The notes: generated by a model from the sequence alone, not told the origin. A stretch of DNA of 64,000 nt from Candidatus Microbacterium colombiense (GCA_029203165.1 CP119308.1:3410001-3474000), one strand, 5' to 3'. Shown: positions 1 through 8,407, numbered from the stretch's first letter. Numbers and translations: made by a program.

Positions 1-78
1 TCAGAGCCCAGACTCGAACCGCTCGAGCTGGGATCCGAGACCGACGTCGATCCCGACCTGGGGCTCACCAACGACTAG
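1..78 (+). CDS. C-terminal end of a protein truncated by the window start
   Basis: From base 1, frame 1 reads 25 codons to a TAG stop. The residues are acidic and Leu/Pro-rich and end DLGLTND. Codon third positions are mostly G or C, like the neighbouring genes. No domain can be recognised in so short a piece, and nothing can be said about function. That it is coding at all is inferred from base composition and from the 81-bp repeat beginning 15 bases after the stop, as expected at a gene end. Confidence 0.45.
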   Translation, partial: SEPRLEPLELGSETDVDPDLGLTND

Positions 79-92
79 TCGGCTCAGACGGC

Positions 93-173
93 GACGATTC
101 CCTGAAGGTGTGACGATTCCCGGAGGAATTCACGGAATGTCTCCGGGAATCGTCCAGGTCTCGGCGATTCGTC
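93..173. repeat. 81-bp four-unit palindromic element, copy 1
   Basis: The 8-mer GACGATTC starts at 93 and 112; its inverted forms start at 147 (GAATCGTC) and 166 (GATTCGTC). The pitch is 19 bases within each pair. The inner pair extends to a perfect 14-bp inverted repeat, GACGATTCCCGGAG (112-125) against CTCCGGGAATCGTC (141-154), around a 15-base loop. It sits between the ends of two convergent genes. It aligns without gaps to the element at 14034-14114, with 59 of 81 identical positions by hand count. No U-tract follows, so it is not a typical terminator. Confidence 0.8.
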
Positions 174-176
174 GCC

Positions 177-443
177 TCAGGTCGCGAGTAGCGGCGACGG
201 CACCCCGACCGGAACGCCCTCGTCGTGCCGCCGCACGGCATCGAGGGCATCGGTGGGGAGCGCGTACCGCGTGGGCAGAGCGAGCCCATGGATCCACAGC
301 ACCTCGACCGCACCGTCGTCGAGCTGCGAGACGCACCCGACGGCACGCCTCGGATCGTTCGCTTCGTAGCGGTGGTCGAGAACCAGCCATTCCTTCTCGG
401 CGACCAGTCGTAGCTCGAATCGTGCCTCGGTCATCTCTGACAT
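177..443 (-). CDS. Small conserved-type protein of unknown function (88 aa)
   Basis: I do not recognise this protein. It is short, acidic and soluble-looking, beginning MSEMTEARFELRLVAEKEWL and ending in PSPLLAT, with no membrane segment, signal peptide or Cys cluster. The ATG at 443 is chosen because AGGGGAGG lies five bases upstream; an in-frame ATG nine bases further in has no comparable site, and a longer reading frame upstream lacks a ribosome binding site and has shadow-like composition. It is convergent with the truncated gene at the window start. Confidence 0.6.
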   Translation of the reverse strand: MSEMTEARFELRLVAEKEWLVLDHRYEANDPRRAVGCVSQLDDGAVEVLWIHGLALPTRYALPTDALDAVRRHDEGVPVGVPSPLLAT

Positions 444-706
444 CTCGGCCTCCCCTATCGAGAGGAGTCTGGTCGCGAACCGCTCGCGGCACCAGCCCCT
501 TGACAGGAGCCGTCGGAACCGCCGGTGCTCTGCGCCGTCCATGGGTGAAGCGGCCGCACAGCACCGGCGTGCGCAGCCAGAGTGGGAGACCGCACCCTCC
601 TCGGGTTCCCGCAACTGCGCAGCATGAACGTATGCGACCCACGATCGGCGCGGCGAGGGGGTTGCCCGGCCGGGCATCGATGCGATATCCGCGAGGTGCC
701 GGGCCG

Positions 707-1725
707 CTACACGCGCGCCGCGCGACGGGTGTTGACCTCGGTCAGCCCGACGATCAGGCCCAGCGCGACCATCGCAGAGACCAGAGCGGTGCCGACCTCC
801 TGCGTGAGCGCGACCGCCAGGACCCCTGCGCTCAGCAGCAGAGCCGTGCCGGCCCAGATCGCCACTGCCCGCGGCCGGCGACCGAACCGCAGAGCGATCA
901 CGGCGTTCGTCAGATAGAACAGGGCGATGCCGCCACCCGACGACACCGCGGAGGCGAGCGGCATCCTCTCATCCGGGTGATGGATGCCGGCCGCGATCGC
1001 GCCCGAGATCGCGGCGACGCCGGCGACCAGCAGGAACGGCAGAAGGGCGAAGGTGTCACGGATGCCACGGACGTCTCCACGCTCGCGCAGCGACTCGAAT
1101 CCGGCCGCGAGCGACTCGGCGCTGTAGAGGAAGAAGGTCCAGGCCATCAGCCCGATGATGGCCAGCGACACCGCGGCGCTCAGGCCGGATGCGAGATTCC
1201 ACGAGCCGTTCATCGTGGCGACGATCGTGAGCACCGATTCACCCAGCACGATCACCACGAGCAGACCGAAGCGTTCCGCGAGATGCTCCACGTTGGCGGA
1301 CGCGAGCACCCGGTCCGCCCACCGCGACGAGCTCGCGATGAGCAGAACCACCTCGAGCAGGATCGCCGCGGTCCAGGCGGCGAACAACCAGGCCCGCTCG
1401 CCGGTCGCCTCGGATGCCGCGACCGCGATCGCCCCGACGGCCACCATCGCCAGCAGCACGCGATCGACAGCTGCCGCCGCGTCAGCCACGGCATTGCGCT
1501 GACCACGAAGGTCAGGTTCACCCACGACCACCACACCGACGCGAACAGGGCCAGGAACAGCAGCGGACCCGGCAGGGAGGGACGCTCGTGCAGGCCGAAG
1601 GCGAGTTGCCCGACCAGAGCGACGAAGATCAGGTCGAAGAACAGTTCCATCCAGTGCACGCGGCCCGGATCCCGATCCCCTTCTCCGGCTGCCCCGCCGG
1701 CGTTGTGCTCGATCACCGGCATCAC
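707..1725 (-). pseudogene. Frameshifted LtrA-family (low temperature requirement A-like) membrane protein
   Basis: The N-terminal part, from a GTG at 1725, carries the family start signature WMELFFDLIFVALVGQLAF and a WWSWVNLTF helix. The rest of the family pattern, including the NVEHLAERFGLLVVIVLGES block and five or six later membrane helices down to the TAG at 707, lies in another frame. The switch falls at roughly 1465-1490, in the GCGGCGGCAGC stretch, and needs one missing base (or an equivalent shift). LtrA proteins are polytopic membrane proteins of uncertain function. Either the gene is inactivated or the base is a sequencing error; no frameshift-promoting slip site is obvious. Confidence 0.7.
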
Positions 1726-1741
1726 TAAGGCACGGATGCTC

Positions 1742-1786
1742 CGGCCGCGGCGACCCTCCCCCTACCTTCGGGGGTCGCCCCGGCCG
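1742..1786 (-). terminator. Hairpin at the end of the monooxygenase operon
   Basis: GGCGACCC (1749-1756) pairs with GGGTCGCC (1772-1779), flanked by a second CGGCCG arm on each side with one mismatch between. It lies just past the stop codon at 1803 of the last monooxygenase gene, on the minus strand. There is no clear U-tract, so efficiency is uncertain. Confidence 0.5.
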
Positions 1787-1802
1787 CGCGACGACCGATC
1801 TC

Positions 1803-3128
1803 TCAGACCACCGACGCCACGCGGCGCTGTGGTCGGGACAGCCCGAGCCGCTCGCGGAGCGTGGACTCCTCGTACTCCGTGCGGGTGAGGCCGCGGCGCT
1901 GCAGTTCCGGCACCACGAGGTCGACGAACTCGCGGAAGCCCGACGGCTGCGTGAGCGCCTGCACCACGAAGCCGTCGGCGGCGCCGGATTCGAAGCGCTC
2001 CTGGATGTCGTCGGCGAGCTCGTGCACCGAACCGACCGCGACGGACTCCCAGAACGACTCGGCGTACAGCTGACGCGGGGTGAGACGCTCTCCCGCCCTG
2101 AGCCGCGCGAGCTGCCGATTGGGAGAGTGCGATTCGTTGGAGATGTCGGTGTCGGGCGCGAGCGAGATCACCGCGTCGGGATCGTCGGGCAGCGTCTGTC
2201 CGATCGAGTGGGCGACGTCTTCGACGATGATCGCGTCGGGCGTCGAGGCGAGGAGCCCCGCGGCGCGATCCCGCGCCTCGTCCGTCGTCTCTCCGACGAC
2301 CGGACGCAGCTGCGGGAGGATCGCCAGATCGTCAGGGCTCCGGCCGTACGCGGCCAGGCGTGCCTTGAGCCCGGCGTAGAACCGCTGCGCCTCGGCCAGC
2401 GGAAGCGATCGGGCGAACACGGCATCGGCCGTCGCCGCGGCGAGGTCCTGCCCGGCATCCGATCCACCCGCCTGGAACAGCACCGGGTAGCCCTGCGGCG
2501 GTCGCGAGACGTTGAGCGGGCCGCGCACGGCGAAATGGTCTCCGCGGTGGTCGGCCACGCGCAGCTGATCGGCGTCGGCGAACAGTCCGCTCTCGCGGTC
2601 GGCGAGGATCGCGTCGTCGCCCCAGCTGTCCCACAGCTGCTGCACGAGATCGACGAACTCGCCGCCGCGCGCGTATCGCAGCGCGTGGTCGAGGTGGGCG
2701 TCGCCGCCGAAGTTCCGTGCCTCCTCGTCGTAGCGCGAGGTGACGAGGTTCCACGCGGCCCTACCTCCACTGATGTGATCGAGCGAGGCGATCGCCCGGG
2801 CCACATGGTACGGCTCGTTGTAGCTGGTGGAGATCGTGGCGGCAAGTCCGATGTGCGTGGTGCGTGCGGCGAGCGCGGCCAGCAGGGTCAGCGGTTCGAG
2901 TCGCGTCTGCCCGTAGTGGTCGACTCCCGACGGGAAGCGGTCCCAGAAGTAGAGGCCGTCGGCCAGGAAGATCGTGTCGAACACGCCCCGCTCGGCGGTC
3001 GCCGCGAAGTCGGCGTAGTAGTCGATGTCGACGTGTCGGTGCGGCTCGGCGCTCTCATGGCGCCATCCCGATACGTGCGACCCGCCGGGGTGGAAGAGGA
3101 ATGCTCCCAGGAGCAGGCGACGGGTCAT
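1803..3128 (-). CDS. FMN-dependent monooxygenase, NtaA/SnaA/DszA family (441 aa)
   Basis: A luciferase-like TIM-barrel monooxygenase of the two-component NtaA/SnaA/DszA/DmoA group, which uses FMNH2 from a separate reductase to oxygenate small nitrogen or sulfur compounds. Family blocks visible are the N-terminal LLLGAFLFHPGGSHVSGWR, LEPLTLLAALAARTTHIGLA, SGGRAAWNLVTS, EEARNFG and GPLNVSRPPQGYPVLFQAG. Length is normal for the family. It is the last of three genes; its ATG overlaps the TGA of the previous gene by four bases. No flavin reductase is encoded nearby, so the reductant supply must be elsewhere. The substrate cannot be told from sequence. Confidence 0.9.
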   Translation of the reverse strand: MTRRLLLGAFLFHPGGSHVSGWRHESAEPHRHVDIDYYADFAATAERGVFDTIFLADGLYFWDRFPSGVDHYGQTRLEPLTLLAALAARTTHIGLAATISTSYNEPYHVARAIASLDHISGGRAAWNLVTSRYDEEARNFGGDAHLDHALRYARGGEFVDLVQQLWDSWGDDAILADRESGLFADADQLRVADHRGDHFAVRGPLNVSRPPQGYPVLFQAGGSDAGQDLAAATADAVFARSLPLAEAQRFYAGLKARLAAYGRSPDDLAILPQLRPVVGETTDEARDRAAGLLASTPDAIIVEDVAHSIGQTLPDDPDAVISLAPDTDISNESHSPNRQLARLRAGERLTPRQLYAESFWESVAVGSVHELADDIQERFESGAADGFVVQALTQPSGFREFVDLVVPELQRRGLTRTEYEESTLRERLGLSRPQRRVASVV

Positions 3129-4453
3129 GCGGCGTACCTTCCGGCGGGTCGTTCGAGTCCGAGGTTCTCGCGCAGCGTGCTGCCGGCGTACTCGGCTGGG
3201 TAGATGCCGTGGTCGGTGAGCCGCGGCACGATGTGCTCGACGAAGCGCGTGAGCGTGTCGGGCAGGGTCGGCGCCATCAGGATGAAGCCGTCGGCGGCGC
3301 CCTGCTCGTAGCGCTCGATGAGATGAGCGGCGAGCGAGTCGGGAGTGCCGATCGTGAACCGTCGTCGCAGCACCTCCCAGGCGAGCTCGCGCAGCGTGTA
3401 CGAGCGACGCGAGAGCAGATCGGCGATGGCCTGATAGCCCGACTTCGACTGGTTGAACGCGTCGACGTCGAAGTCGAAGGTGAACGGCTCATCGACGTCG
3501 CGTTCGCCGAGGTCGACGCCCAGGTAGTGCGCGAGCAGGTCGACCTGCACCCGCTCGGGGGTCAGCTCGGCGAGCTCGCGGAAGCGCTCCTCCGCATCGG
3601 CCGCGGTGTCGCCGATGATGGGCGAGAACCACGGCAGCACCCGCAGGTCGTCGGCGGAGCGGCCGGCGGCGACCGCACGCTGCTTGTAGTCGTCGTAGAG
3701 CCGCTGTCCGGACTCCAGCGATCCTCCCCCGAGGGTGAACACGGCATCCGCGGTGCGGCCGGCGAGCGCACGCCCGGCCTCCGATGCCCCGGCCTGGAAC
3801 AGCGGCGGATGCCCCTGCACCGGACGCGGGATGTTCAGCGGCCCTCGCACCGAGAAGTGCTCTCCGCGATGCTCGAGCACGTGCAGCTTGCTGCGGTCGG
3901 CGTAGTGCCCGCTCGCCTTGTCGAAGAGGAAGGCGTCGTCGTCCCACCCGTCCCACAGCCCGTTGACGACGTCGACGAACTCCTCGCCGCGGGCGTATCG
4001 GATGCCGTGCTCGAGGTGCGCGTCGCGCCCGAAGTTGCGCGCCTCCTCGTCGCTCGCGCTCGTGACCAGGTTCCACGCCGCGCGGCCCCCGCTGAGGTGG
4101 TCGAGCGAGGCGAGCTTGCGGGCCACGTGGTACGGCTCGTTGTAGGTCGTCGACACGGTCGCGGCCAGCCCGATGTTCGTCGTGCGCTGTGAGAGGGCGC
4201 CGAGGAGGGTGAAGGGCTCGAGCCGCACGTTCGTACCGTGATCGATACCCGAACGGAAGCGATCCCACACGTAGAGCTCATCGGCGAGGAACAGCGTCGC
4301 GAACCGACCGTCCTCCGCGGTCTGCGCGAAGCGGGTCCAGTAGTCCAGATCGAGGTAGGCGTGAGGCTCCGAGCCCGGCGCCCGCCATCCCGTGATGTGC
4401 TCACCGCCGGGATAGAACACCCCCGCGGCGAAGACCAGGGGCGCGCGGCTCAT
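3125..4453 (-). CDS. Second NtaA/SnaA/DszA-family monooxygenase (442 aa)
   Basis: A paralogue of the downstream gene with the same layout: FAAGVFYPGGEHITGWR at the start, LEPFTLLGALSQRTTNIGL, SGGRAAWNLVTS, EEARNFGRDAHLEHGIRY, and GPLNIPRPVQGHPPLFQAG. The pair diverges clearly in the C-terminal third, so it is not a recent duplication; the two may act on different steps or substrates. Four-base overlaps on both sides (with the genes at 1803-3128 and 4450-5472) indicate translational coupling in one mRNA. Like its neighbour it should need reduced FMN and O2 and can leak H2O2 when uncoupled (family knowledge). Confidence 0.9.
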   Translation of the reverse strand: MSRAPLVFAAGVFYPGGEHITGWRAPGSEPHAYLDLDYWTRFAQTAEDGRFATLFLADELYVWDRFRSGIDHGTNVRLEPFTLLGALSQRTTNIGLAATVSTTYNEPYHVARKLASLDHLSGGRAAWNLVTSASDEEARNFGRDAHLEHGIRYARGEEFVDVVNGLWDGWDDDAFLFDKASGHYADRSKLHVLEHRGEHFSVRGPLNIPRPVQGHPPLFQAGASEAGRALAGRTADAVFTLGGGSLESGQRLYDDYKQRAVAAGRSADDLRVLPWFSPIIGDTAADAEERFRELAELTPERVQVDLLAHYLGVDLGERDVDEPFTFDFDVDAFNQSKSGYQAIADLLSRRSYTLRELAWEVLRRRFTIGTPDSLAAHLIERYEQGAADGFILMAPTLPDTLTRFVEHIVPRLTDHGIYPAEYAGSTLRENLGLERPAGRYAA

Positions 4454-5472
4454 GCCGCCACGACCGTCCGCGTCGCCGCATCCAGCGCCGGGGCGACCCG
4501 CGTGGTGAACAGTTCGAGCGCATCCTTCTGCTCCTCCACGTCGCGGTACAGCCCGTCGAGCTGGAGCTGCACGTGCGTGGTGTGGGCGAAGGCCGCGTGC
4601 CCGGCGATCGAGGCGGCGATGTCATCCGCCGTGCCGTAGTGCAGGTTGAGGCGCTCAGCGATCTGCGCGGTCGAATCCGCCCGCGGCAGGAAGTCCTTCG
4701 CCCAGTCCCACTTGGCGCGGAGGCCGTCTTCGGCGCGAGCCAGAGCGTCCTCCCGGCTGCGTCCGGGGAAGATCCAGGTCGAGACCCCGGCGCGGGGCGT
4801 CGCGCCCGGGGCGAGTCCGCGATGGTAGGCGGCCGCGGCGACCTCTCCCGGCACGACCTGGGTCGTGCCGATCAGCACACCCTCGCCGCGCTGGCCGGTC
4901 TCGAACGCGCTCTGATCGGTGAGGGTCGCGTGCCACACGCGGTCGGCGAGCGCCGGGCGCGCCGGGGCGAGCACCTCTCCCTCGTCGGTGACGGCACCGC
5001 CGCGGAGTGCCGCGGTGAGCCGGTCGACGGAGGCGAGGTAGGCCCGACGGCTCTGCGTGCGGTCGTCGATGTGTGTGACCCCGAACGCCGACGCCGTCTG
5101 CGGCTGACCGCCGTTGGCGAGGCCGAGTTCGACGCGCCCTCCGCTCAACGCGTCGAGCACCGCGGCATCCTCCGCCACGCGCAGCTCGTGCTCGAGAGGC
5201 AGCGTGATCGCGGCGGTGCCGAGTCGCAGCCGCGTGGTGCGGGCCGCGAGCACGCCCAGGAACACGAACGGCGAGGGGAGGCCCCCCAGCCGCCCGGCAT
5301 CCGGTCGCGCCAGGTGGAACTGCCGCACCCAGGCCGACTCCACGCCCAGACTCTCGGCGTGCACGAACAGGTCGAGGTGGTCGAGGTAGGTCTGCTCGAC
5401 CGCGCCGCGGTGGTCGGCGAGATGGGCGAACAGCCCGATGTGCAGAGGGGCGGATGACGCGGTGGATGACAT
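4450..5472 (-). CDS. LLM-class flavin-dependent oxidoreductase, first gene of the operon
   Basis: A bacterial luciferase-like domain protein of about 340 residues. HIGLFAHLADHRG leads into the barrel; RTTRLRLGTAAITLPLEHELRV, ALSGGRVELGLANGG and the C-terminal HTTHVQLQLDGLY region fit the luciferase superfamily. Such proteins use FMNH2 or F420H2; which one is not determinable here. I place the start at the ATG at 5472 because a TAGCGT -10-like box lies seven bases upstream, suggesting a leaderless transcript; an in-frame GTG at 5481 is the alternative. Five TGAC half-sites at a 10-base pitch lie just upstream at 5517-5560, where an activator would bind. Confidence 0.85.
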   Translation of the reverse strand: MSSTASSAPLHIGLFAHLADHRGAVEQTYLDHLDLFVHAESLGVESAWVRQFHLARPDAGRLGGLPSPFVFLGVLAARTTRLRLGTAAITLPLEHELRVAEDAAVLDALSGGRVELGLANGGQPQTASAFGVTHIDDRTQSRRAYLASVDRLTAALRGGAVTDEGEVLAPARPALADRVWHATLTDQSAFETGQRGEGVLIGTTQVVPGEVAAAAYHRGLAPGATPRAGVSTWIFPGRSREDALARAEDGLRAKWDWAKDFLPRADSTAQIAERLNLHYGTADDIAASIAGHAAFAHTTHVQLQLDGLYRDVEEQKDALELFTTRVAPALDAATRTVVAA

Positions 5473-5516
5473 GGCCGACACGCTAGGACGGTGCCGCTCC
5501 GCGCCGGCACGGCTCC

Positions 5517-5560
5517 GTCACCGGAGGTCAGAGCACGTCATCCGGCGTCATGCGATGTCA
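5517..5560. promoter_or_regulatory. Five 10-bp-phased GTCA (TGAC) half-sites in a divergent promoter region
   Basis: GTCA occurs at 5517, 5527, 5537, 5547 and 5557, exactly every 10 bases, which puts all copies on one face of the helix. They lie between the monooxygenase operon (leftward) and the leader ORF plus EamA exporter (rightward), about 45-90 bases upstream of the monooxygenase start. That geometry fits cooperative binding by a regulator. The regulator is unknown. Confidence 0.6.
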
Positions 5561-5633
5561 CGGTCGGCAACTCACCACCGCTGCGCCCCCCGGTGCCCTT
5601 CAATGAACCTGTCGCCCTTCGGAGGAGCACACC

Positions 5634-5735
5634 ATGTCGGATACCGCCGCGATCCTCGCCATCGCCCACGCCACCTACCTGCACGGCGCTCGCACTGCCC
5701 GTCGCCGCTGGTTCCGCTGGTGGGCGCGCCGGTGA
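5634..5735 (+). CDS. 33-residue leader-type peptide coupled to the EamA transporter
   Basis: The ATG is preceded by GGAGGAG at ideal spacing, the best ribosome binding site in this region. The peptide starts MSDTAAILAIAHATYLHG and ends in an Arg/Trp cluster, RRRWFRWWARR. Its TGA overlaps the GTG of the EamA gene (GTGA), and that GTG has no good site of its own, so translation of the transporter probably depends on ribosomes finishing the peptide. It could be a regulatory leader, a small functional cationic peptide, or a mere coupling device. No known family is recognised. Confidence 0.6.
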   Translation: MSDTAAILAIAHATYLHGARTARRRWFRWWARR

Positions 5736-6772
5736 CCGACGCTCCCGTCGCCGTGACGAGGTCGACAGGCGGGTGGATCCCCCTCGCCGCGGTCATCGTC
5801 TCCGTCGTGCTCTGGTCGACGACGTATGGGTTGAGCGCGATCGCTCTCGTCTCCGCGTCCCCGGCGGTGCTCTCCGAGTTGCGTCTCGTGCTCTCCGTCC
5901 CGCTGCTGCTCGCGCTGATCCTGTTCCTGCGACCGAGCCGAGGCGCGGCGGCACTGCGCCGCGCCCTGCGCCAGCCGCGGTCCGCGCTCCTCGCACTCAC
6001 CGGCGTCGCCCTCTTCTACCTGCCCAGCAACATCGGCCTCACGCTCTCGACGGCGGGCACCGCCTCGCTCATGTCGGCATCCCTTCCCGTGCTCACCGCC
6101 CTGATCGCCTGGTGGGTGATCCGGGAGCGCATCAGTGGCCGCATCGGGCTCGGACTCGCCCTGGTCACGGTCGGCGTCGGCATCGGATCGGCCGGAGTCG
6201 TGGAGCTGGGCCTCGGCGCCGCGCTGCTGGTGGCGGGGCTCGCCTCGTACGCGCTGTACACGGTGCTCCTTCGACGAACCGGCGCAGCGGCCGATCCCCG
6301 TGCCGAGACCGGCACCTCGGATCCGCTCGTCCTCGCGACGGCCACTGCGGTCTGGGGCGCGGTGCTGCTGCTGCCCTGGCTGTGGTGGGAGCTCGCGACC
6401 GGCGCCGCAAGCTGGCCCACGGGCGCTCCCGCCTGGCTGAGCGTCGCGTTCCTCGCTCTGATCGTGACCGGCCCGACGATGGCGCTCTACAGCTATGGCG
6501 CCGAGCGCGTGCCGGCCACCGTCGCCGGTACCGCGACCGGTGCCGTGCCCGCGCTCGGGTACGCCTTCGCGGTGCTCCTCGGTGAGCCCCTGATCGCCCT
6601 GAAAGCCGCCGGCGCCGCGCTCACGGTCGTCGGGGTGCTGATCGCCGCGGCTCCCGCACGACAGAGACCCGCCGTCATCCGCCCACGCGCATCCGTACCC
6701 GAACCGCAGAGAGAAACCGCAGTACCCCAGAGAGAAACCGCAGTACCCCAGAAAGAAGGAGCAGCACCATGA
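5732..6772 (+). CDS. EamA/DMT-family exporter (346 aa)
   Basis: A drug/metabolite transporter with about ten hydrophobic helices in two EamA repeats. The first begins IPLAAVIVSVVLWSTTYGLS and includes STAGTASLMSASLPVLTALIAWW; the second ends GTATGAVPALGYAFAVLLGEPL, the usual family finish. Members export amino acids, metabolites or toxic compounds; the substrate is unknown. The start is the GTG overlapping the leader peptide stop. The last 20 codons contain a 21-base tandem duplication giving a repeated ETAVPQ tail. The stop overlaps the next gene by four bases, so exporter and DUF427 protein share an mRNA. Confidence 0.85.
   Translation: MTDAPVAVTRSTGGWIPLAAVIVSVVLWSTTYGLSAIALVSASPAVLSELRLVLSVPLLLALILFLRPSRGAAALRRALRQPRSALLALTGVALFYLPSNIGLTLSTAGTASLMSASLPVLTALIAWWVIRERISGRIGLGLALVTVGVGIGSAGVVELGLGAALLVAGLASYALYTVLLRRTGAAADPRAETGTSDPLVLATATAVWGAVLLLPWLWWELATGAASWPTGAPAWLSVAFLALIVTGPTMALYSYGAERVPATVAGTATGAVPALGYAFAVLLGEPLIALKAAGAALTVVGVLIAAAPARQRPAVIRPRASVPEPQRETAVPQRETAVPQKEGAAP
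6707..6758 (+). repeat. 21-bp tandem repeat in the 3' end of the EamA gene
   Basis: Two identical 21-base units occupy 6707-6727 and 6728-6748, and a partial third runs to about 6758. The core is CAGAGAGAAACCGCAGTACC. The repeat keeps the frame and adds seven-residue copies to the cytoplasmic tail, as expected of slippage. Confidence 0.85.
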
Positions 6773-7158
6773 CCGATGCAGCAGTCCTCGAAGCCCCCGG
6801 CATCGCCACGAACGGGCTCGTCCACCTGGAACAACACGACGGCACCGTGGAGGTGTGGGCGGGCGATGTGCGCATCGCCTCAAGCACGCAGGTGATCGAG
6901 CTCCACGAGGTCGATGTGCCCGTGCGCCTGTACTTCCCGCGCGCAGATGTCGACCTCGCGCTGCTGCGCCGGGTCGACGGCACCACGTTCTGCCCGTTCA
7001 AGGGTGTCGCGAGCGACTACTGGGCGCTCGCGGCGACCGACGACGACGCGCCGGTGGCGTGGTCGTACCCCGAGCCCATCAGTGCGTTCGCGCCGATCGG
7101 CGGGCACATCGCGTTCTACGACGCGCTCGAGATCCGTCTCGTCTCCGCAGGGGCGTGA
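6769..7158 (+). CDS. DUF427 domain protein (129 aa), first copy
   Basis: The conserved DUF427 blocks are present: VRLYFPRADVDLALL, FCPFKGVASDYWAL and VAWSYPEPISAFAPIGGHIAFY. The domain is a small beta fold of unknown biochemical role. The ATG has AAGGAG upstream and overlaps the EamA stop. It is followed after four bases by the catalase-like gene, so all three are probably co-transcribed. A second DUF427 gene heads the ABC transporter operon about 6.7 kb away; the two share the motifs but little else. Confidence 0.88.
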   Translation: MTDAAVLEAPGIATNGLVHLEQHDGTVEVWAGDVRIASSTQVIELHEVDVPVRLYFPRADVDLALLRRVDGTTFCPFKGVASDYWALAATDDDAPVAWSYPEPISAFAPIGGHIAFYDALEIRLVSAGA

Positions 7159-7162
7159 CCGG

Positions 7163-8407
7163 ATGACCAGCACGGGGGCAGCACCGCGACGCGTCGACCG
7201 GCCGGTCGCCGAGCCCGGGCCTGTCCCCGTGCGCATTCGCCATTCGAAGGGCAGCGGGGCCCTGGGCACCTTCCGCACCACCGGCGACGTGCGTGCGCTC
7301 ACCCGCGCGGGTCTCTTCCAGCCCGGCTCTGAGGTCGACGTCGTGGTGCGCTTCTCAGCCACGCTCGGCTATCGGGGAAGCCGCGAGGCCTGGCGCGATC
7401 TGCGCGGTTTCGCGGTGAAGTTCCTCACCCCGGAGGGCGAGTACGACCTCGTCGGCAACAACTCCCCCGTGTTCTTCCTGCGCGATGAGGCGACGTTCGC
7501 CTCTCTCGTGGTCGCGCACAAGATGTACCGCGACGGCGCCGTGTTCGACTACGACCGGCTGTGGGACTTCTGGACCTCTCACCCCGAGACCGCGCATCAG
7601 GTGGCGTGGCTGCTGAGCGATCGTGGCATCCCGCGGTCGTGGCGGCATCAGGACGGCTTCGGGTCGCACACCTTCCAATGGGTGAACGCCGCGGGCGAAC
7701 GCTTCTGGATCAAATACCACCTGCGCACCGACCAGGGCAACGAGTACCTCTCCGAACAGGATGCCGAGCGGATCAGCGGCACCGAGGTCGACCACCAGCG
7801 CGACGATCTGCGTGCGGCGATCGAGCGTGGCGATCACCCCTCCTGGACCCTGTCGGTGCAGGCGATGCCGTATGAGGCTGCGCGCACCGCCGGGTTCAAC
7901 GTGTTCGACCTGACGAAAGTCTGGCCCAAGGCGGAGCATCCGCTGATCGAGGTCGGCCGGCTGGTACTCGACCGCAATCCCGACGACGAACTGGGCCAGA
8001 TCGAGCAGGCCGCGTTCGCCCCCTCGAGCTTCGTGCCCGGCATCGGTCCGAGCCCCGATCCGATGCTGCTGTCGCGCATCGACGCGTACTGGCGCTTCCA
8101 CCAGCACCGGGTCAAGGACGACGTCGCCCACCGCGCTCCCGTCGCCTTCACTCCGGCCGGCGCCGACACCGGCTGGGACGACGATCTCGCCCTGCTCGCC
8201 CGCGACCCGCATCCCGAACACGACTTCGCGCAGGCCGGCGACCTCGTGCGCCACGTGCTCGACGACGCCGCCCGCGCGCGGCTGCGCGCGACCGTCGTCT
8301 CCCAGCTCGCGGAGATCACGGATGCGGAACTGCGCGACCGCGCGCTCGCCTACTGGTCGCGGATCGACGAAGCGGAGGGCGCGGCGATCGCCGACGCCCT
8401 CCGCTGA
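7163..8407 (+). CDS. Catalase-like heme protein (414 aa)
   Basis: A short, divergent catalase-fold protein. Key positions visible are the distal His (H27 in RIRHSKGSGALGTF), the distal Asn region (DLVGNNSPVFF, about N99), the RFSATLGYRGS and RDLRGFAVKF blocks, and a proximal RxxxY pair (R305, Y309 in SRIDAYWRFH), which would ligate heme through Tyr. The usual DTxR residues after the proximal Tyr are missing, so activity may be catalase, peroxidase or a related heme reaction. At 414 residues it lacks part of the standard C-terminus. Its place beside flavin monooxygenases suggests peroxide removal; this is inference. Confidence 0.8.
   Translation: MTSTGAAPRRVDRPVAEPGPVPVRIRHSKGSGALGTFRTTGDVRALTRAGLFQPGSEVDVVVRFSATLGYRGSREAWRDLRGFAVKFLTPEGEYDLVGNNSPVFFLRDEATFASLVVAHKMYRDGAVFDYDRLWDFWTSHPETAHQVAWLLSDRGIPRSWRHQDGFGSHTFQWVNAAGERFWIKYHLRTDQGNEYLSEQDAERISGTEVDHQRDDLRAAIERGDHPSWTLSVQAMPYEAARTAGFNVFDLTKVWPKAEHPLIEVGRLVLDRNPDDELGQIEQAAFAPSSFVPGIGPSPDPMLLSRIDAYWRFHQHRVKDDVAHRAPVAFTPAGADTGWDDDLALLARDPHPEHDFAQAGDLVRHVLDDAARARLRATVVSQLAEITDAELRDRALAYWSRIDEAEGAAIADALR

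Noticed and set aside
110..1888. A 592-codon plus-strand open frame over the LtrA region
   Set aside because: Arg/Pro-rich translation with no family resemblance, while the minus strand carries clear LtrA motifs. The open frame is a composition effect.
6707..6758. Tandem repeat as a possible mobile element end
   Set aside because: It keeps the frame in the EamA tail, has no inverted partner and is explained by slippage.
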